Assembly: GCF_004006015.1 (NCBI RefSeq)
Contig: NZ_CP034766.1
Location: 1,240,001-1,304,000, forward strand
Reading direction: 5' to 3'
Length of the DNA: 64,000 nucleotides
Source: Rhodococcus sp. X156
GTDB lineage: Bacteria; Actinomycetota; Actinomycetes; Mycobacteriales; Mycobacteriaceae
Of this stretch, positions 38,273 through 49,228 are shown one piece after another. Numbering within the stretch: the first letter of the stretch is position 1; every line of letters starts with the position of its first letter. The notes under the pieces are model-generated. The model worked only from the letters and a program-made list of their open reading frames with translations, had not been told where the DNA came from and ran no database searches. The position numbers were made by a program, and so were the translations under genes.

Positions 38273-38333
38273 CCTTGGGGCGTCTGCAAGTACCACCAAC
38301 CAGGCGCCCCAAGGTCAGCAACCGCTACCAAGC
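38273..38333 (-). repeat. Dispersed hairpin element, copy A
   Basis: On the minus strand the order is GCTTGGTAGCGGTTGC, a 16-base spacer, then GGTTGGTGGTACTTGCAG and ACGCCCCAAGG. CCTTGGGGCG and CGCCCCAAGG close a perfect 10-bp stem (plus 38273-38282 with 38305-38314) around a 22-base loop holding the conserved sequence. The 16-mer and the 18-mer recur exactly at 63946-64000, and 22 bases of the 3' half recur at 61039-61060. It lies between livF and polA, and on the plus strand the stem would also serve as a livF terminator. Confidence 0.8.
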
Positions 38334-38385
38334 CCCGCTCTGCCGCCCCGCCCCCGGCGACGCCCCGGCTGTCGGTGCTGGTCTC

Positions 38386-38391
38386 TAGACT
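38386..38391 (+). promoter_or_regulatory. Candidate -10 box for leaderless polA transcript
   Basis: TAGACT fits TANNNT and ends 8 bases before the polA GTG. There is no ribosome site in between. Confidence 0.5.
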
Positions 38392-38399
38392 TCGGCCTC

Positions 38400-41207
38400 G
38401 TGAGCCCCACCGCTGAGAACACCGCGCACACCCCCGCCGTCGAGCCCCCGGCCGCCGACGTTCCGGCCGCCGACGAGCCGGCCGCTGCCGTGCCGCCCGC
38501 CGACGCCGGGACCACCCAGCCGACGCTGCTGCTGCTGGACGGGCACTCGCTGGCCTACCGCGCGTTCTTCGCCCTGCCCGCGGAGAACTTCCGCACCACC
38601 AGCGGCCAGACCACCAACGCGGTCTACGGCTTCACCTCCATGCTGATCAACCTGCTGCGCGACGAGAAGCCCACCCACGTCGCCGCCGCGTTCGACGTCT
38701 CCCGCCAGACCTTCCGCGCCGAGACGTTCCCCGAGTACAAGGCCAACCGCAGCGCCACCCCGGACGAGTTCCGCGGCCAGGTGGACATCACCAAGGACGT
38801 GCTGGGCGCCATGGGCATCCCGGTGATGGCGCTGGCCGGCTACGAGGCCGACGACATCATCGCCACCCTCACCACCCAGGCCACGGCGCAGGGCTTCCGG
38901 GTGCTCGTCTGCACCGGCGACCGCGACGCGCTGCAGCTGGTGGACGACAACGTCACCGTGCTCTACCCGCGCAAGGGCGTCTCCGAGCTCACCCGCTTCA
39001 CGCCGGAGGAGGTGCAGACCAAGTACAACCTCAGCCCGGTGCAGTACCCGGACTTCGCCGCCCTGCGCGGCGACCCCTCCGACAACCTGCCCGGCATCCC
39101 CGGGGTGGGGGAGAAGACCGCCGCCAAGTGGATCCGCGAGTACGGCTCCCTGGAGGAGCTGGTGCAGCGGGTGGACGAGGTCAAGGGCAAGGTCGGTGCC
39201 TCGCTGCGGGAGAACCTGTCCTCGGTGCTGCGCAACCGCCAGCTCACCGAGCTGATCCGCGACGTCAGCCTGCCCTACACCCCCGAGCAGCTGGTGCTGG
39301 CGCCGTGGGACCGGGAGAAGATCCACGGCCTGTTCGACGACCTGGAGTTCCGGGTGCTGCGGGACCGGCTGTTCGAGACGCTGGCGTCCTCGGAGCCCGA
39401 GGCGGAAGAGGGCTTCGACGCCCGCGGCACCACCCTGGAGCCGGGCACCGTGCGTGAGTGGCTGGACACCCACGCCCGCGACGGCTCCCGGGTCGGGCTG
39501 TCGGTCAGCGGCACCGGCACCCCCTTCGGCGGCGACACCCTGGGGGTGGCGCTGGCTGCAGCCGACGGCGAGGGCGCGTTCGTCCGCACCTCCGCCATGG
39601 ACCCCGACGACGAGGCGGCGCTGGGCCAGTGGCTGGCCGACGCCACCATCCCCAAGGCCGCCCACGAGCTCAAGCGGGCCCTGCACGCGCTGCGCGGCCG
39701 CGGCTGGACGCTGGTCGGGTCCACCAGCGACACCGCACTCGCGGCGTACCTGGTGCGCCCGGGCCAGCGCAGCTTCAACCTCGCCGACCTGGCGCTGCGC
39801 TACCTGCACCGCGAGCTGCGCGCGGAGACCTCCGACGACGGGCAGCTGTCGCTGCTGGACGCCCCCGACGCCGCGGAGGCCGCCGAGGCCACCGGCGAGA
39901 TCGTCCGGGCCCGTGCCGTGCTCGACCTGGCCGCGGCGCTGGACCAGGAGCTGGCGGAGATCGAGAGCACCTCGCTGCTCACCGAGATGGAGCTGCCGCT
40001 GCTGGAGGTGCTGGCCGAGCTGGAGGCCACCGGCATCGCGGTGGACGCCGACAGCCTCAGCGACCTGCAGTCGTCCTTCGCCGCGCAGGTCAAGGAGGCC
40101 GCCGACGCTGCCTACGCGGTGATCGGCAAGGAGATCAACCTGGGCTCGCCCAAGCAGCTGCAGGTGGTGCTCTTCGACGAGCTGGACATGCCCAAGACCA
40201 AGCGCACCAAGACCGGCTACACCACCGACGCCGATGCGCTGCAGACGCTGTTCACCAGCACCGGGCACCCGTTCCTGGAGCACCTGCTGGCCCACCGCGA
40301 CGCCACCCGGCTGAAGGTCACCGTGGACGGGTTGCTCAAGTGCATCGCCGAGGACGGGCGCATCCACACCACGTTCAACCAGACGATCGCCGCCACCGGC
40401 CGACTGTCCTCCACCGACCCCAACCTGCAGAACATCCCGGTGCGCAACGACGCCGGCCGCCGCATCCGGCAGACCTTCGTGGTGGGCCGCGACTCCGACG
40501 GCACCCCCTTCGAGACGCTGATGACCGCGGACTACAGCCAGATCGAGATGCGGATCATGGCGCACCTGTCCGGCGACGAGGGCCTGCTCGAGGCCTTCCG
40601 CACCGGGGAGGACCTGCACACCTTCGTGGGCTCGCGGGCCTTCGGGGTGCCGCTGGAGGAGGTCACCCCGGAGCTGCGCCGCCGGGTGAAGGCAATGTCC
40701 TACGGGTTGGCGTACGGCCTCAGCGCGTTCGGGCTGGCCAGCCAGCTGCGGATCTCCACGGAGGAGGCCCGTGAGCAGATGGAGGCCTACTTCCGCCGCT
40801 TCGGCGGGGTGCGCGACTACCTGCACGAGGTGGTGGAGCAGGCCCGCAAGGTCGGCTACACCTCCACCATCTTCGGGCGCCGGCGCTACCTGCCCGACCT
40901 CACCAGCTCCAACCGCCAGCGCCGCGAGGTGGCCGAGCGCGCCGCGCTCAACGCTCCTATCCAGGGCAGCGCCGCGGACATCATCAAGATGGCCATGCTC
41001 GGCGTGCACACCGCGCTGCACGAGCAGGGGCTGCGCTCCCGGATGCTGCTGCAGGTGCACGACGAGCTGGTGCTGGAGGTCGCCCAGGGCGAGCGCGAGC
41101 AGGTGGAGCAGCTGGTGCGCACCTACATGGGCAACGCCTACCCGCTGGACGTGCCGCTGGAGGTCTCGGTGGGCACCGGCTCGTCCTGGGACGCCGCCGC
41201 CCACTAG
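38400..41207 (+). CDS. polA: DNA polymerase I
   Basis: A 935-residue repair and Okazaki-fragment polymerase. A Pro/Ala-rich extension (residues 1-38) precedes the 5'-nuclease domain (about 40-330, LLLLDGHSLAYRAFF, GYEADDIIATL). A 3'-5' exonuclease-like domain spans about 350-530 and the polymerase domain about 560-935. Polymerase motifs are intact: MTADYSQIEMR (A), RRRVKAMSYGLAYGLSAFG (B) and LQVHDELVLEV (C). The middle domain shows none of the DEDD metal-binding motifs, so proofreading is probably absent, as in mycobacterial PolA. The GTG has no ribosome site but a -10 box 8 bases before it. Confidence 0.97.
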   Translation: MSPTAENTAHTPAVEPPAADVPAADEPAAAVPPADAGTTQPTLLLLDGHSLAYRAFFALPAENFRTTSGQTTNAVYGFTSMLINLLRDEKPTHVAAAFDVSRQTFRAETFPEYKANRSATPDEFRGQVDITKDVLGAMGIPVMALAGYEADDIIATLTTQATAQGFRVLVCTGDRDALQLVDDNVTVLYPRKGVSELTRFTPEEVQTKYNLSPVQYPDFAALRGDPSDNLPGIPGVGEKTAAKWIREYGSLEELVQRVDEVKGKVGASLRENLSSVLRNRQLTELIRDVSLPYTPEQLVLAPWDREKIHGLFDDLEFRVLRDRLFETLASSEPEAEEGFDARGTTLEPGTVREWLDTHARDGSRVGLSVSGTGTPFGGDTLGVALAAADGEGAFVRTSAMDPDDEAALGQWLADATIPKAAHELKRALHALRGRGWTLVGSTSDTALAAYLVRPGQRSFNLADLALRYLHRELRAETSDDGQLSLLDAPDAAEAAEATGEIVRARAVLDLAAALDQELAEIESTSLLTEMELPLLEVLAELEATGIAVDADSLSDLQSSFAAQVKEAADAAYAVIGKEINLGSPKQLQVVLFDELDMPKTKRTKTGYTTDADALQTLFTSTGHPFLEHLLAHRDATRLKVTVDGLLKCIAEDGRIHTTFNQTIAATGRLSSTDPNLQNIPVRNDAGRRIRQTFVVGRDSDGTPFETLMTADYSQIEMRIMAHLSGDEGLLEAFRTGEDLHTFVGSRAFGVPLEEVTPELRRRVKAMSYGLAYGLSAFGLASQLRISTEEAREQMEAYFRRFGGVRDYLHEVVEQARKVGYTSTIFGRRRYLPDLTSSNRQRREVAERAALNAPIQGSAADIIKMAMLGVHTALHEQGLRSRMLLQVHDELVLEVAQGEREQVEQLVRTYMGNAYPLDVPLEVSVGTGSSWDAAAH

Positions 41208-41251
41208 CCCACTAGCCCGCCGCGCACTGGCGGACCGGGCAGGACGGGCAG

Positions 41252-42166
41252 CTAGGCGGGCTTGCGGCAGCAGAAGATGGCGGTGCCCGGGAACAGCTCG
41301 CCGCGCAGCGGGCTCCACTGGCCCCACTCGCGGTCCAGCCACTCCGGCCAGTCCGGCTCCACCAGGTCCACCAGCTCCAGCCCGGCCGCGACGATCTCGC
41401 GGACCCGGTCGCCGAGGGTGCGGTGGTGCTCGGCGTAGGTGGGCCGGCCGTCGGTGTCCACCTCGACGTACGGGGAGCGGTCGAAGTAGGAGATGGTCGC
41501 GGTGAGCCCGCGCGGGCCCGGGTCGTCGGGGAAGACCCAGCGCATCGGGTGGTTGACCGAGAACACCCACCGCCCGCCGGGCCGCAGCACCCGCGCCACC
41601 TCGGCCATCACCAGCCCGGAGTCGGCCACGAAGGGCACCGCGCCGAAGGCCGAGCAGGCCAGGTCGAAGCTGGCGTCGGCGAAGGGCAGGGCGTCGGCGC
41701 TGGCCTGCACCAGCGGCACCTGCGGCCCACCCTGCGCCATCCGGGCCCGTCCGCGGGCCAGCATCCCCGAGGACAGGTCCAGGCCCACCGGGCGGGCACC
41801 CTGGCTGGCGAGCCAGCGGCTGCACGGCGCCGACCCGCACCCCACCTCGAGCACGTCGCGGTCGGCCAGCTCACCCAGCAGGTGCACGTCTCCCTCGTGC
41901 AGTCCCTCTGGGCACCAGACGAACTCACCGGTCTCGGAGTCCGACCCCAGGAAGTCGCCGTGGGTGCGGTGGTAGTCCTCGGCGTCGGCGTCCCACCACG
42001 CCAGGTTGGCGCGCACGCTGTCCTCGGCGCTGAGCCCCACCCGGCTCGGCCCGACGGTGCCCAGGGCGGCGATAGCCTCGCTGTGTCGGGAGGCATCCGC
42101 CCCGCTCACGGGGGTCTCGTGGGATCCGGTGCCTGCCTGGGGCGCTCCGGGCGACTGGTTGCTCAC
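41252..42166 (-). CDS. Class I SAM-dependent methyltransferase
   Basis: A 304-residue methyltransferase with the Rossmann-like SAM fold. Motif I is VLEVGCGSAPCSRWL, followed by GLDLSSGML, ADALPFADASFDLACSAFG and LRPGGRWVFSVNHPMRW. The acceptor is unknown. Such a gene stands between polA and rpsA in several actinobacteria. The frame is open far upstream, but GTG 42166 is followed by the conserved region at normal length and has AGGTAGGACG before it. An 8-bp stem (41214-41221 with 41255-41262) could end transcription between it and convergent polA. Confidence 0.9.
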   Translation of the reverse strand: MSNQSPGAPQAGTGSHETPVSGADASRHSEAIAALGTVGPSRVGLSAEDSVRANLAWWDADAEDYHRTHGDFLGSDSETGEFVWCPEGLHEGDVHLLGELADRDVLEVGCGSAPCSRWLASQGARPVGLDLSSGMLARGRARMAQGGPQVPLVQASADALPFADASFDLACSAFGAVPFVADSGLVMAEVARVLRPGGRWVFSVNHPMRWVFPDDPGPRGLTATISYFDRSPYVEVDTDGRPTYAEHHRTLGDRVREIVAAGLELVDLVEPDWPEWLDREWGQWSPLRGELFPGTAIFCCRKPA

Positions 42167-42384
42167 TCGTCCTACCTCACGGGTTTGCTGGGGTACTCGA
42201 CACCCCGTAGGCTTACGCCCGCACGTGGCATGCGTCTCGACGCTTGCAGCTGACCGTGCGATCTTCCCGCACGACGGCTCACTGCAGAACTGAAGAAGAC
42301 CAGCACGACCACTGTGCGCTGAACACACACAGTATGGCCGAACACCGTCAACCGACTTCCTATCCCTCCGGAGCACTCCACCCC

Positions 42385-43863
42385 ATGCCGACAACCACCC
42401 TCCCCTCGTCACGCAGCCCCCAGGTAGCCATCAACGACATTGGCTCCGCCGAGGACTTCATGGCTGCGATCGACGCCACGATCAAGTACTTCAACGACGG
42501 TGATCTCGTTGAGGGCACGATCGTGAAGGTCGACCGCGACGAGGTTCTGCTCGACATCGGTTACAAGACCGAAGGCGTCATCCCCTCCCGCGAGCTCTCC
42601 ATCAAGCACGACGTGGACCCCAACGAGGTTGTCGCCGTCGGCGACATCGTCGAGGCCCTCGTGCTCACGAAGGAGGACAAGGAAGGTCGGCTGATCCTGT
42701 CCAAGAAGCGCGCGCAGTACGAGCGCGCCTGGGGCACGATCGAGGCGCTCAAGGAGGCCGACGAGCCGGTCAGCGGCACGGTCATCGAGGTCGTCAAGGG
42801 TGGCCTCATCCTGGACATCGGCCTGCGCGGCTTCCTGCCCGCCTCGCTGGTGGAGATGCGTCGCGTCCGCGACCTCCAGCCCTACGTGGGCAAGGAGATC
42901 GAGGCCAAGATCATCGAGCTGGACAAGAACCGCAACAACGTGGTCCTGTCCCGCCGTGCGTGGCTCGAGCAGACCCAGTCCGAGGTCCGCAGCGAGTTCC
43001 TCAACCAGCTGCAGAAGGGCCAGGTCCGCAAGGGCGTCGTGTCCTCCATCGTCAACTTCGGTGCCTTCGTGGACCTGGGTGGCGTCGACGGCCTGGTGCA
43101 CGTCTCCGAGCTGTCCTGGAAGCACATCGACCACCCGAGCGAGGTCGTCGAGGTCGGCACCGAGGTCACCGTCGAGGTGCTCGACGTCGACCTGGACCGC
43201 GAGCGCGTCTCCCTGAGCCTCAAGGCCACGCAGGAAGACCCGTGGCGCCAGTTCGCCCGCACCCACGCCATCGGCCAGATCGTGCCCGGCAAGGTCACCA
43301 AGCTGGTGCCCTTCGGCGCGTTCGTCCGGGTGGACGAGGGCATCGAGGGCCTGGTGCACATCTCCGAGCTGGCCGAGCGCCACGTGGAGATCCCGGACCA
43401 GGTTGTCGGCGTCGGCGACGACGTCATGGTCAAGGTCATCGACATCGACCTGGAGCGTCGTCGCATCTCGCTGAGCCTCAAGCAGGCCAACGAGGACTTC
43501 TCCGCGGAGTTCGACCCCTCCAAGTACGGGATGGCCGACCAGTACGACGAGGCCGGCAACTACATCTTCCCGGAGGGCTTCGACGCCGAGACCAACGAGT
43601 GGCTCGAGGGCTTCGAGAAGCAGCGTGAGGACTGGGAGCGTCGCTACGCCGAGGCGGAGAAGCGCCACGAGGCTCACAAGGCTCAGATGGAGAAGTCGGC
43701 CAAGGACGAGGCTGAGGCCGCGTCGGAGACCAACTACTCCTCCGACTCCGCTGACGACACCGAAGAGGTCGACGCCGGTGAGGGTGCCCCCGCCGCCGCC
43801 GGTGGTTCGCTCGCCAGCGACGCCCAGCTTGCCGCCCTGCGCGAGAAGCTGTCCGGCGCCTAG
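42385..43863 (+). CDS. rpsA: 30S ribosomal protein S1
   Basis: A 492-residue mRNA-binding ribosomal protein with four S1 OB-fold domains (roughly 37-106, 124-189, 210-278 and 295-364). DEVLLDIGYKTEGVIP, GGLILDIGLRGFLPAS, FGAFVDLGGVDGLVH and FGAFVRVDEGIEGLVH begin them. An acidic C-terminal region ends in SDAQLAALREKLSG, very close to mycobacterial RpsA, the proposed pyrazinoic-acid target. ATG 42385 was chosen by homology and a CGGAG upstream. A hairpin follows at 43880. The 218-base gap from 42167 should hold divergent promoters. Confidence 0.98.
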   Translation: MPTTTLPSSRSPQVAINDIGSAEDFMAAIDATIKYFNDGDLVEGTIVKVDRDEVLLDIGYKTEGVIPSRELSIKHDVDPNEVVAVGDIVEALVLTKEDKEGRLILSKKRAQYERAWGTIEALKEADEPVSGTVIEVVKGGLILDIGLRGFLPASLVEMRRVRDLQPYVGKEIEAKIIELDKNRNNVVLSRRAWLEQTQSEVRSEFLNQLQKGQVRKGVVSSIVNFGAFVDLGGVDGLVHVSELSWKHIDHPSEVVEVGTEVTVEVLDVDLDRERVSLSLKATQEDPWRQFARTHAIGQIVPGKVTKLVPFGAFVRVDEGIEGLVHISELAERHVEIPDQVVGVGDDVMVKVIDIDLERRRISLSLKQANEDFSAEFDPSKYGMADQYDEAGNYIFPEGFDAETNEWLEGFEKQREDWERRYAEAEKRHEAHKAQMEKSAKDEAEAASETNYSSDSADDTEEVDAGEGAPAAAGGSLASDAQLAALREKLSGA

Positions 43864-43879
43864 TCAGTAGCCGACGAAG

Positions 43880-43914
43880 CAGGCCCCGTTCCCGGACATC
43901 CGGGGCGGGGCCTG
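43880..43914. terminator. Terminator hairpin after rpsA
   Basis: CAGGCCCCG (43880-43888) pairs with CGGGGCCTG (43906-43914) around a 17-base loop. It begins 17 bases after the rpsA stop and precedes a convergent small gene. Confidence 0.75.
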
Positions 43915-43966
43915 ACTCGTTGCTGGGGACGTGCGGGTGGGGGTGCCTCCTCGGGGCGAGGTCGGG

Positions 43967-44206
43967 CTAGTGCGCCAGCTGCCCGGTGGTGGCCAGGCTC
44001 GGAGCCCAGCGCACCTCCGGGGTGGCGGGGGAGCGCCGGCGCAGCCCGGCCAGGCTGTGGCGAGCCGGGGTGAGCAGCACGCTCAACCAGCTGCGGCGAC
44101 GCGTGCTGAGCACGACGGCCACGGCGGGGTGCTCGGTGCAGTGCACGAGTCCGGGGCGGCCGGCGCGGTGGCGCCCGACGGTGCCCCTGCGGTGAGAGCT
44201 CGACAT
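43967..44206 (-). CDS. 79-residue basic protein of unknown function
   Basis: A short gene on the minus strand with a near-perfect ribosome site (AGGAGG, 5-6 bases before ATG 44206). The product is rich in Arg, Ser and His: SSSHRRGTVGRHRAG at the start, a hydrophobic patch AVAVVLSTRRRSWLSVLLTP in the middle, and LAGLRRRSP. The gene lies between rpsA and coaE, with a 135-base AT-richer divergent promoter region shared with coaE. I recognise no domain. The ribosome site and isolated position make it more credible than most short frames here. Confidence 0.55.
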   Translation of the reverse strand: MSSSHRRGTVGRHRAGRPGLVHCTEHPAVAVVLSTRRRSWLSVLLTPARHSLAGLRRRSPATPEVRWAPSLATTGQLAH

Positions 44207-44341
44207 CGGGGCCTCCTGGGAACGAGTGCTACACCTGCGGTCACTAACCGTGAACTCTCAACCTACGCATGAGGGTCTGTCGGGACGCGGAGGCGCGCCG
44301 GTGTGCCGCGGCGAGTCTCGCCGTTGTGCCACACTCGATCC

Positions 44342-45517
44342 ATGCTTCGGGTTGGCCTCACGGGCGGTATCGGCGCCGGCAAGTCCACGGTCTCGCGCCG
44401 CTGGGCCGAGCGGGGGGCGGTGGTGGTCGACGCCGACCTCATCGCCCGGGAGGTGGTGGCCCCCGGCACTCCGGGCCTGGCCCAGCTGGTGGAGCGCTTC
44501 GGGGACGGCATCCTGGACGCCGACGGGGCCCTCGACCGCCCCGCCCTGGCCGCCGTGGCCTTCGCCGACCCCGCCGAGCGGGCGGCGCTGAACGCGGTGC
44601 TGCACCCGCTGATCGGCGCCCGCACCGCCGAGCTGGTGGCCGCCGCCCCTGCCGACGCCGTGGTGGTGCAGGACATCCCGCTGCTGGTCGAGGGCAGGAT
44701 GGCGCCGCTGTTCCACCTGGTGGTGGTGGTGCACACCGACGCCGACGAGCGGGTGCAGCGGCTGGTGGGACAGCGGGGGATGACCGCGGAGGACGCCCGA
44801 GCCCGCATCGGCGCGCAGGCCAGCGACGAGCAGCGGCGCGCGGCGGCGGACGTGTGGCTGGACAACGGGGGCGCGCCCGACTCGCTGCTGGCGGAGGTGG
44901 ACCAGCTGTGGGAGCGGCGGCTGGTGCCCTACGAGGCGAACGTGCGGCTGCACCGGCCCGTCGAGCCGACCGACCTGACGGTGGTGGACGCCGACCCGGA
45001 GTGGGCCGCGCAGGGTGCGCGGCTGGTGGCCCGGCTGCGGGTGGCGGCCGGGCTGCACGCGCAGCGGATCGACCACGTGGGGCCCACCGCGGTGCCCGGC
45101 CTGGCGGCGCCGGACGTGCTGGACGTGCAGGTGACCGTGGCGCAGCCCGACGACGTGGCCGCGCTGGTGCAGCCGCTGGTCGACGCCGGCTTCGCCCCGC
45201 TGGAGGAGCAGCCGGTCGTCGGCGGCGACCGCGCCTGGGCGGAGGCCCACCATGCGGGCGCCGACCCGGACCGGCCGGTGCACGTGGCCGTGCGGGTGGC
45301 GGGTGCGCCGGCGCAGCGGCACACGCTGCTGCTGGTGGACTGGCTGCGCACCGAGCCTGCGGTGGCCGAGGAGCTGGTGGCGGCGCAGCGCGCTGCCGCG
45401 GCGCGCGCGGGCACCGCGGCGGAGCACCGCCGGCTCGTGCAGGACTGGATCGAGCAGACCGCGGGCCGGGCGCGGGAGTGGGCCGAGCGCACCGCCTGGG
45501 AGCCCACCACCGACTAG
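44342..45517 (+). CDS. coaE: Dephospho-CoA kinase fused to a GrpB/UPF0157 domain
   Basis: A 391-residue two-domain protein. Residues 1-200 are dephospho-CoA kinase, the last step of coenzyme A synthesis, with P-loop LTGGIGAGKST (Lys14), DADLIAREVV and VVQDIPLLVE. Residues 210-391 are a GrpB/UPF0157 nucleotidyltransferase-like domain (RIDHVGPTAVPGLAAPDVLDVQV, HVAVRVAG). The same fusion occurs in M. tuberculosis CoaE, where the extra domain is reported to help folding. ATG 44342 was chosen because the 13 earlier codons are not conserved. No strong ribosome site is visible. Confidence 0.95.
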   Translation: MLRVGLTGGIGAGKSTVSRRWAERGAVVVDADLIAREVVAPGTPGLAQLVERFGDGILDADGALDRPALAAVAFADPAERAALNAVLHPLIGARTAELVAAAPADAVVVQDIPLLVEGRMAPLFHLVVVVHTDADERVQRLVGQRGMTAEDARARIGAQASDEQRRAAADVWLDNGGAPDSLLAEVDQLWERRLVPYEANVRLHRPVEPTDLTVVDADPEWAAQGARLVARLRVAAGLHAQRIDHVGPTAVPGLAAPDVLDVQVTVAQPDDVAALVQPLVDAGFAPLEEQPVVGGDRAWAEAHHAGADPDRPVHVAVRVAGAPAQRHTLLLVDWLRTEPAVAEELVAAQRAAAARAGTAAEHRRLVQDWIEQTAGRAREWAERTAWEPTTD

Positions 45518-45532
45518 CTCAGCCGGGCACCG

Positions 45533-46036
45533 TCACCGCCAGGTGAGGGGCATGCCCCGCTCGCCCAGCCACGCGGTGACGTCGTGGCCGTGGCTGGCGA
45601 TGCCGTCCACCGCGCCGACCGCCCGCTGCACGGCCAGCTCGCTGGACTCGAGGTCCAACAGGCCGTGCGCGTGGGCCGCCAGCAGCTCGTCGGTGTCCAG
45701 CAGCGTGGTGGAGCGCCCGGTGCGCACCACCAGGTCGAGGTAGTGGTCCACCCCGTGCCAGACCTCGCCGTCGCGGTGGTACTCACCGATGTCCACGTAG
45801 AAGTCCTGGTCGCGCTCGTGACCGGGGTTGAAGTGGAACACCGTCACCCGCAGCCCCGCGCTGGGCAGCAGCCACGACTCGAGGTAGTGGAACTGCACGT
45901 GGTCGGCAGGGCGGGCCATGTACAGGCCCCACGGCTGCACCCGGTAGGTGTCCACGGCCCGCAGGATCCCCTTGGGATCGGTGTTGGTTCGCGCTGGGAC
46001 GTCGAAGGTCTCCCGCTTGGGACGGTGCAGCGCCAT
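45533..46036 (-). CDS. DUF402 family protein
   Basis: A 167-residue soluble beta-rich protein of the DUF402 family. Other members include nucleoside phosphatases and proteins acting on nucleotides or RNA. Conserved features are YRVQPWGLYMARPADH, FHFNPGHERDQDFYVDIGEYHRDG and HYLDLVVRTGRSTTLLDTDEL, with the family's clustered Asp and His. The gene lies between coaE and uvrB, the place of Rv1632c in M. tuberculosis. It starts at ATG 46036, where a TAGGTT box ends 8 bases upstream. A phosphatase activity is possible but not shown. Confidence 0.85.
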   Translation of the reverse strand: MALHRPKRETFDVPARTNTDPKGILRAVDTYRVQPWGLYMARPADHVQFHYLESWLLPSAGLRVTVFHFNPGHERDQDFYVDIGEYHRDGEVWHGVDHYLDLVVRTGRSTTLLDTDELLAAHAHGLLDLESSELAVQRAVGAVDGIASHGHDVTAWLGERGMPLTWR

Positions 46037-46044
46037 ACCGGCCA

Positions 46045-46050
46045 AACCTA
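46045..46050 (-). promoter_or_regulatory. Candidate -10 box for leaderless DUF402 transcript
   Basis: The minus strand reads TAGGTT, ending 8 bases before ATG 46036. Together with the uvrB box at 46121 it defines a compact divergent promoter of about 95 bases. Confidence 0.45.
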
Positions 46051-46120
46051 GTCGACGCCGCGCGCCCCGCCGGTGCCCGACCCGGGCGTTCGCCCAGCGA
46101 GAGCTGTCGGGGGCGACGCC

Positions 46121-46126
46121 TACCCT
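46121..46126 (+). promoter_or_regulatory. Candidate -10 box for leaderless uvrB transcript
   Basis: TACCCT fits TANNNT and ends 6 bases before the uvrB GTG. I saw no clear LexA box in the short intergenic region. Confidence 0.5.
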
Positions 46127-46132
46127 GGACCC

Positions 46133-48313
<2,181 letters not shown>

Positions 48314-48407
48314 CCCCCACCGGTCCCGTAGTGTCCTGGCCGGGATGGCGAGACCCGCTGTGCGGGGCGCCGTCCGCCCACGGACACGGCCGAGAAGGGG
48401 ACAGACG

Positions 48408-49223
48408 ATGGCGGGAACGCGCTCGAGGATCACCGGTGGCACCGGAGCTGGACTGCTCTCCGCGCTGGCGGTGGTGGGTCTGCTCAGCGCGGCCTGCTCC
48501 TCCGACTCCGACGAGGCCAAGCCCGCCGGCTGCGCAGACGTGCAGGCGGTGTTCGTGCCCGGCACCAACGAGACCTCGCCGACCGCCGACCCCAACGTCC
48601 CGCAGGGGCTGCTCAAGGCCGTGGCCGACCCGCTGCGGGGTGCGGTCGGCCCCGACGCGATGGGCATCAGCTTCGTGCCCTACATCGCCCAGTTCGGCAA
48701 CCCCACCCCGTACCCGGAGAGCCAGGCGGCCGGGGTCAAGGCCACCCGTGACCTCATCCAGTCCGTGGCCACCAAGTGCCCGAGCACCAAGTTCGCGCTC
48801 ACCGGCTACTCCCAGGGGGCTGCGGTCACCGGTGACGTGGCCACCCAGATCGGCAACGGCGAGGGACCGGTGGAGGCGGACAAGCTCGTGGCCGTCGCGC
48901 TGCTCTCAGACCCCAACCGCAGCCCCAGCACCGAGAAGCTCGTCGGCCCCCCGGTCGAGGGTGCCGGCCTGGCCGGCCCGCGGGCCAAGGACTTCGGCGA
49001 GGTCGCCGACCGCGTGGTCACCTTCTGCGCACCCGGCGACCTGATCTGCGCCACCCCCGAGGCGGCCCGGACCTTGTCCAACATCCCCGCCGCCCTGGCC
49101 CAGGTGGGCTCCTACATGGCCTCGCAGGTGCACTCCTCCTACGCCAGCTACCAGGTGGAGGACGGCAAGACCGCCACCGCGTGGACCGCCGGCTGGCTGC
49201 AGGAGAAGATCAGCAAGAGCTGA
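48408..49223 (+). CDS. Cutinase-family lipoprotein
   Basis: A 271-residue secreted alpha/beta hydrolase of the cutinase family, which in mycobacteria includes cutinases, phospholipases and lipid esterases. The signal peptide ends in LLSAAC, giving a lipidated Cys30. The catalytic serine is Ser135 in TGYSQGAAVTG, followed by the Asp region PGDLICAT and a His in VHSSYASY. Disulphide cysteines are in GCADVQ and KCPS. ATG 48408 has AAGGGG upstream, and a TAGTGT box lies near 48329. Its stop and that of the convergent permease gene form a 6-bp stem (49218-49223 with 49229-49234). Confidence 0.93.
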   Translation: MAGTRSRITGGTGAGLLSALAVVGLLSAACSSDSDEAKPAGCADVQAVFVPGTNETSPTADPNVPQGLLKAVADPLRGAVGPDAMGISFVPYIAQFGNPTPYPESQAAGVKATRDLIQSVATKCPSTKFALTGYSQGAAVTGDVATQIGNGEGPVEADKLVAVALLSDPNRSPSTEKLVGPPVEGAGLAGPRAKDFGEVADRVVTFCAPGDLICATPEAARTLSNIPAALAQVGSYMASQVHSSYASYQVEDGKTATAWTAGWLQEKISKS

Positions 49224-49228
49224 GCTCG

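Noticed and set aside
41201-41220. Doubled CCCACTAG at the end of polA as a mobile-element footprint
   Set aside because: It is only an 8-9 base duplication including the stop codon, with no inverted repeats or transposase nearby.
46051-46132. LexA (SOS) box ahead of uvrB
   Set aside because: No sequence close to the actinobacterial GAAC-N4-GTTC type palindrome is present in the short intergenic region.
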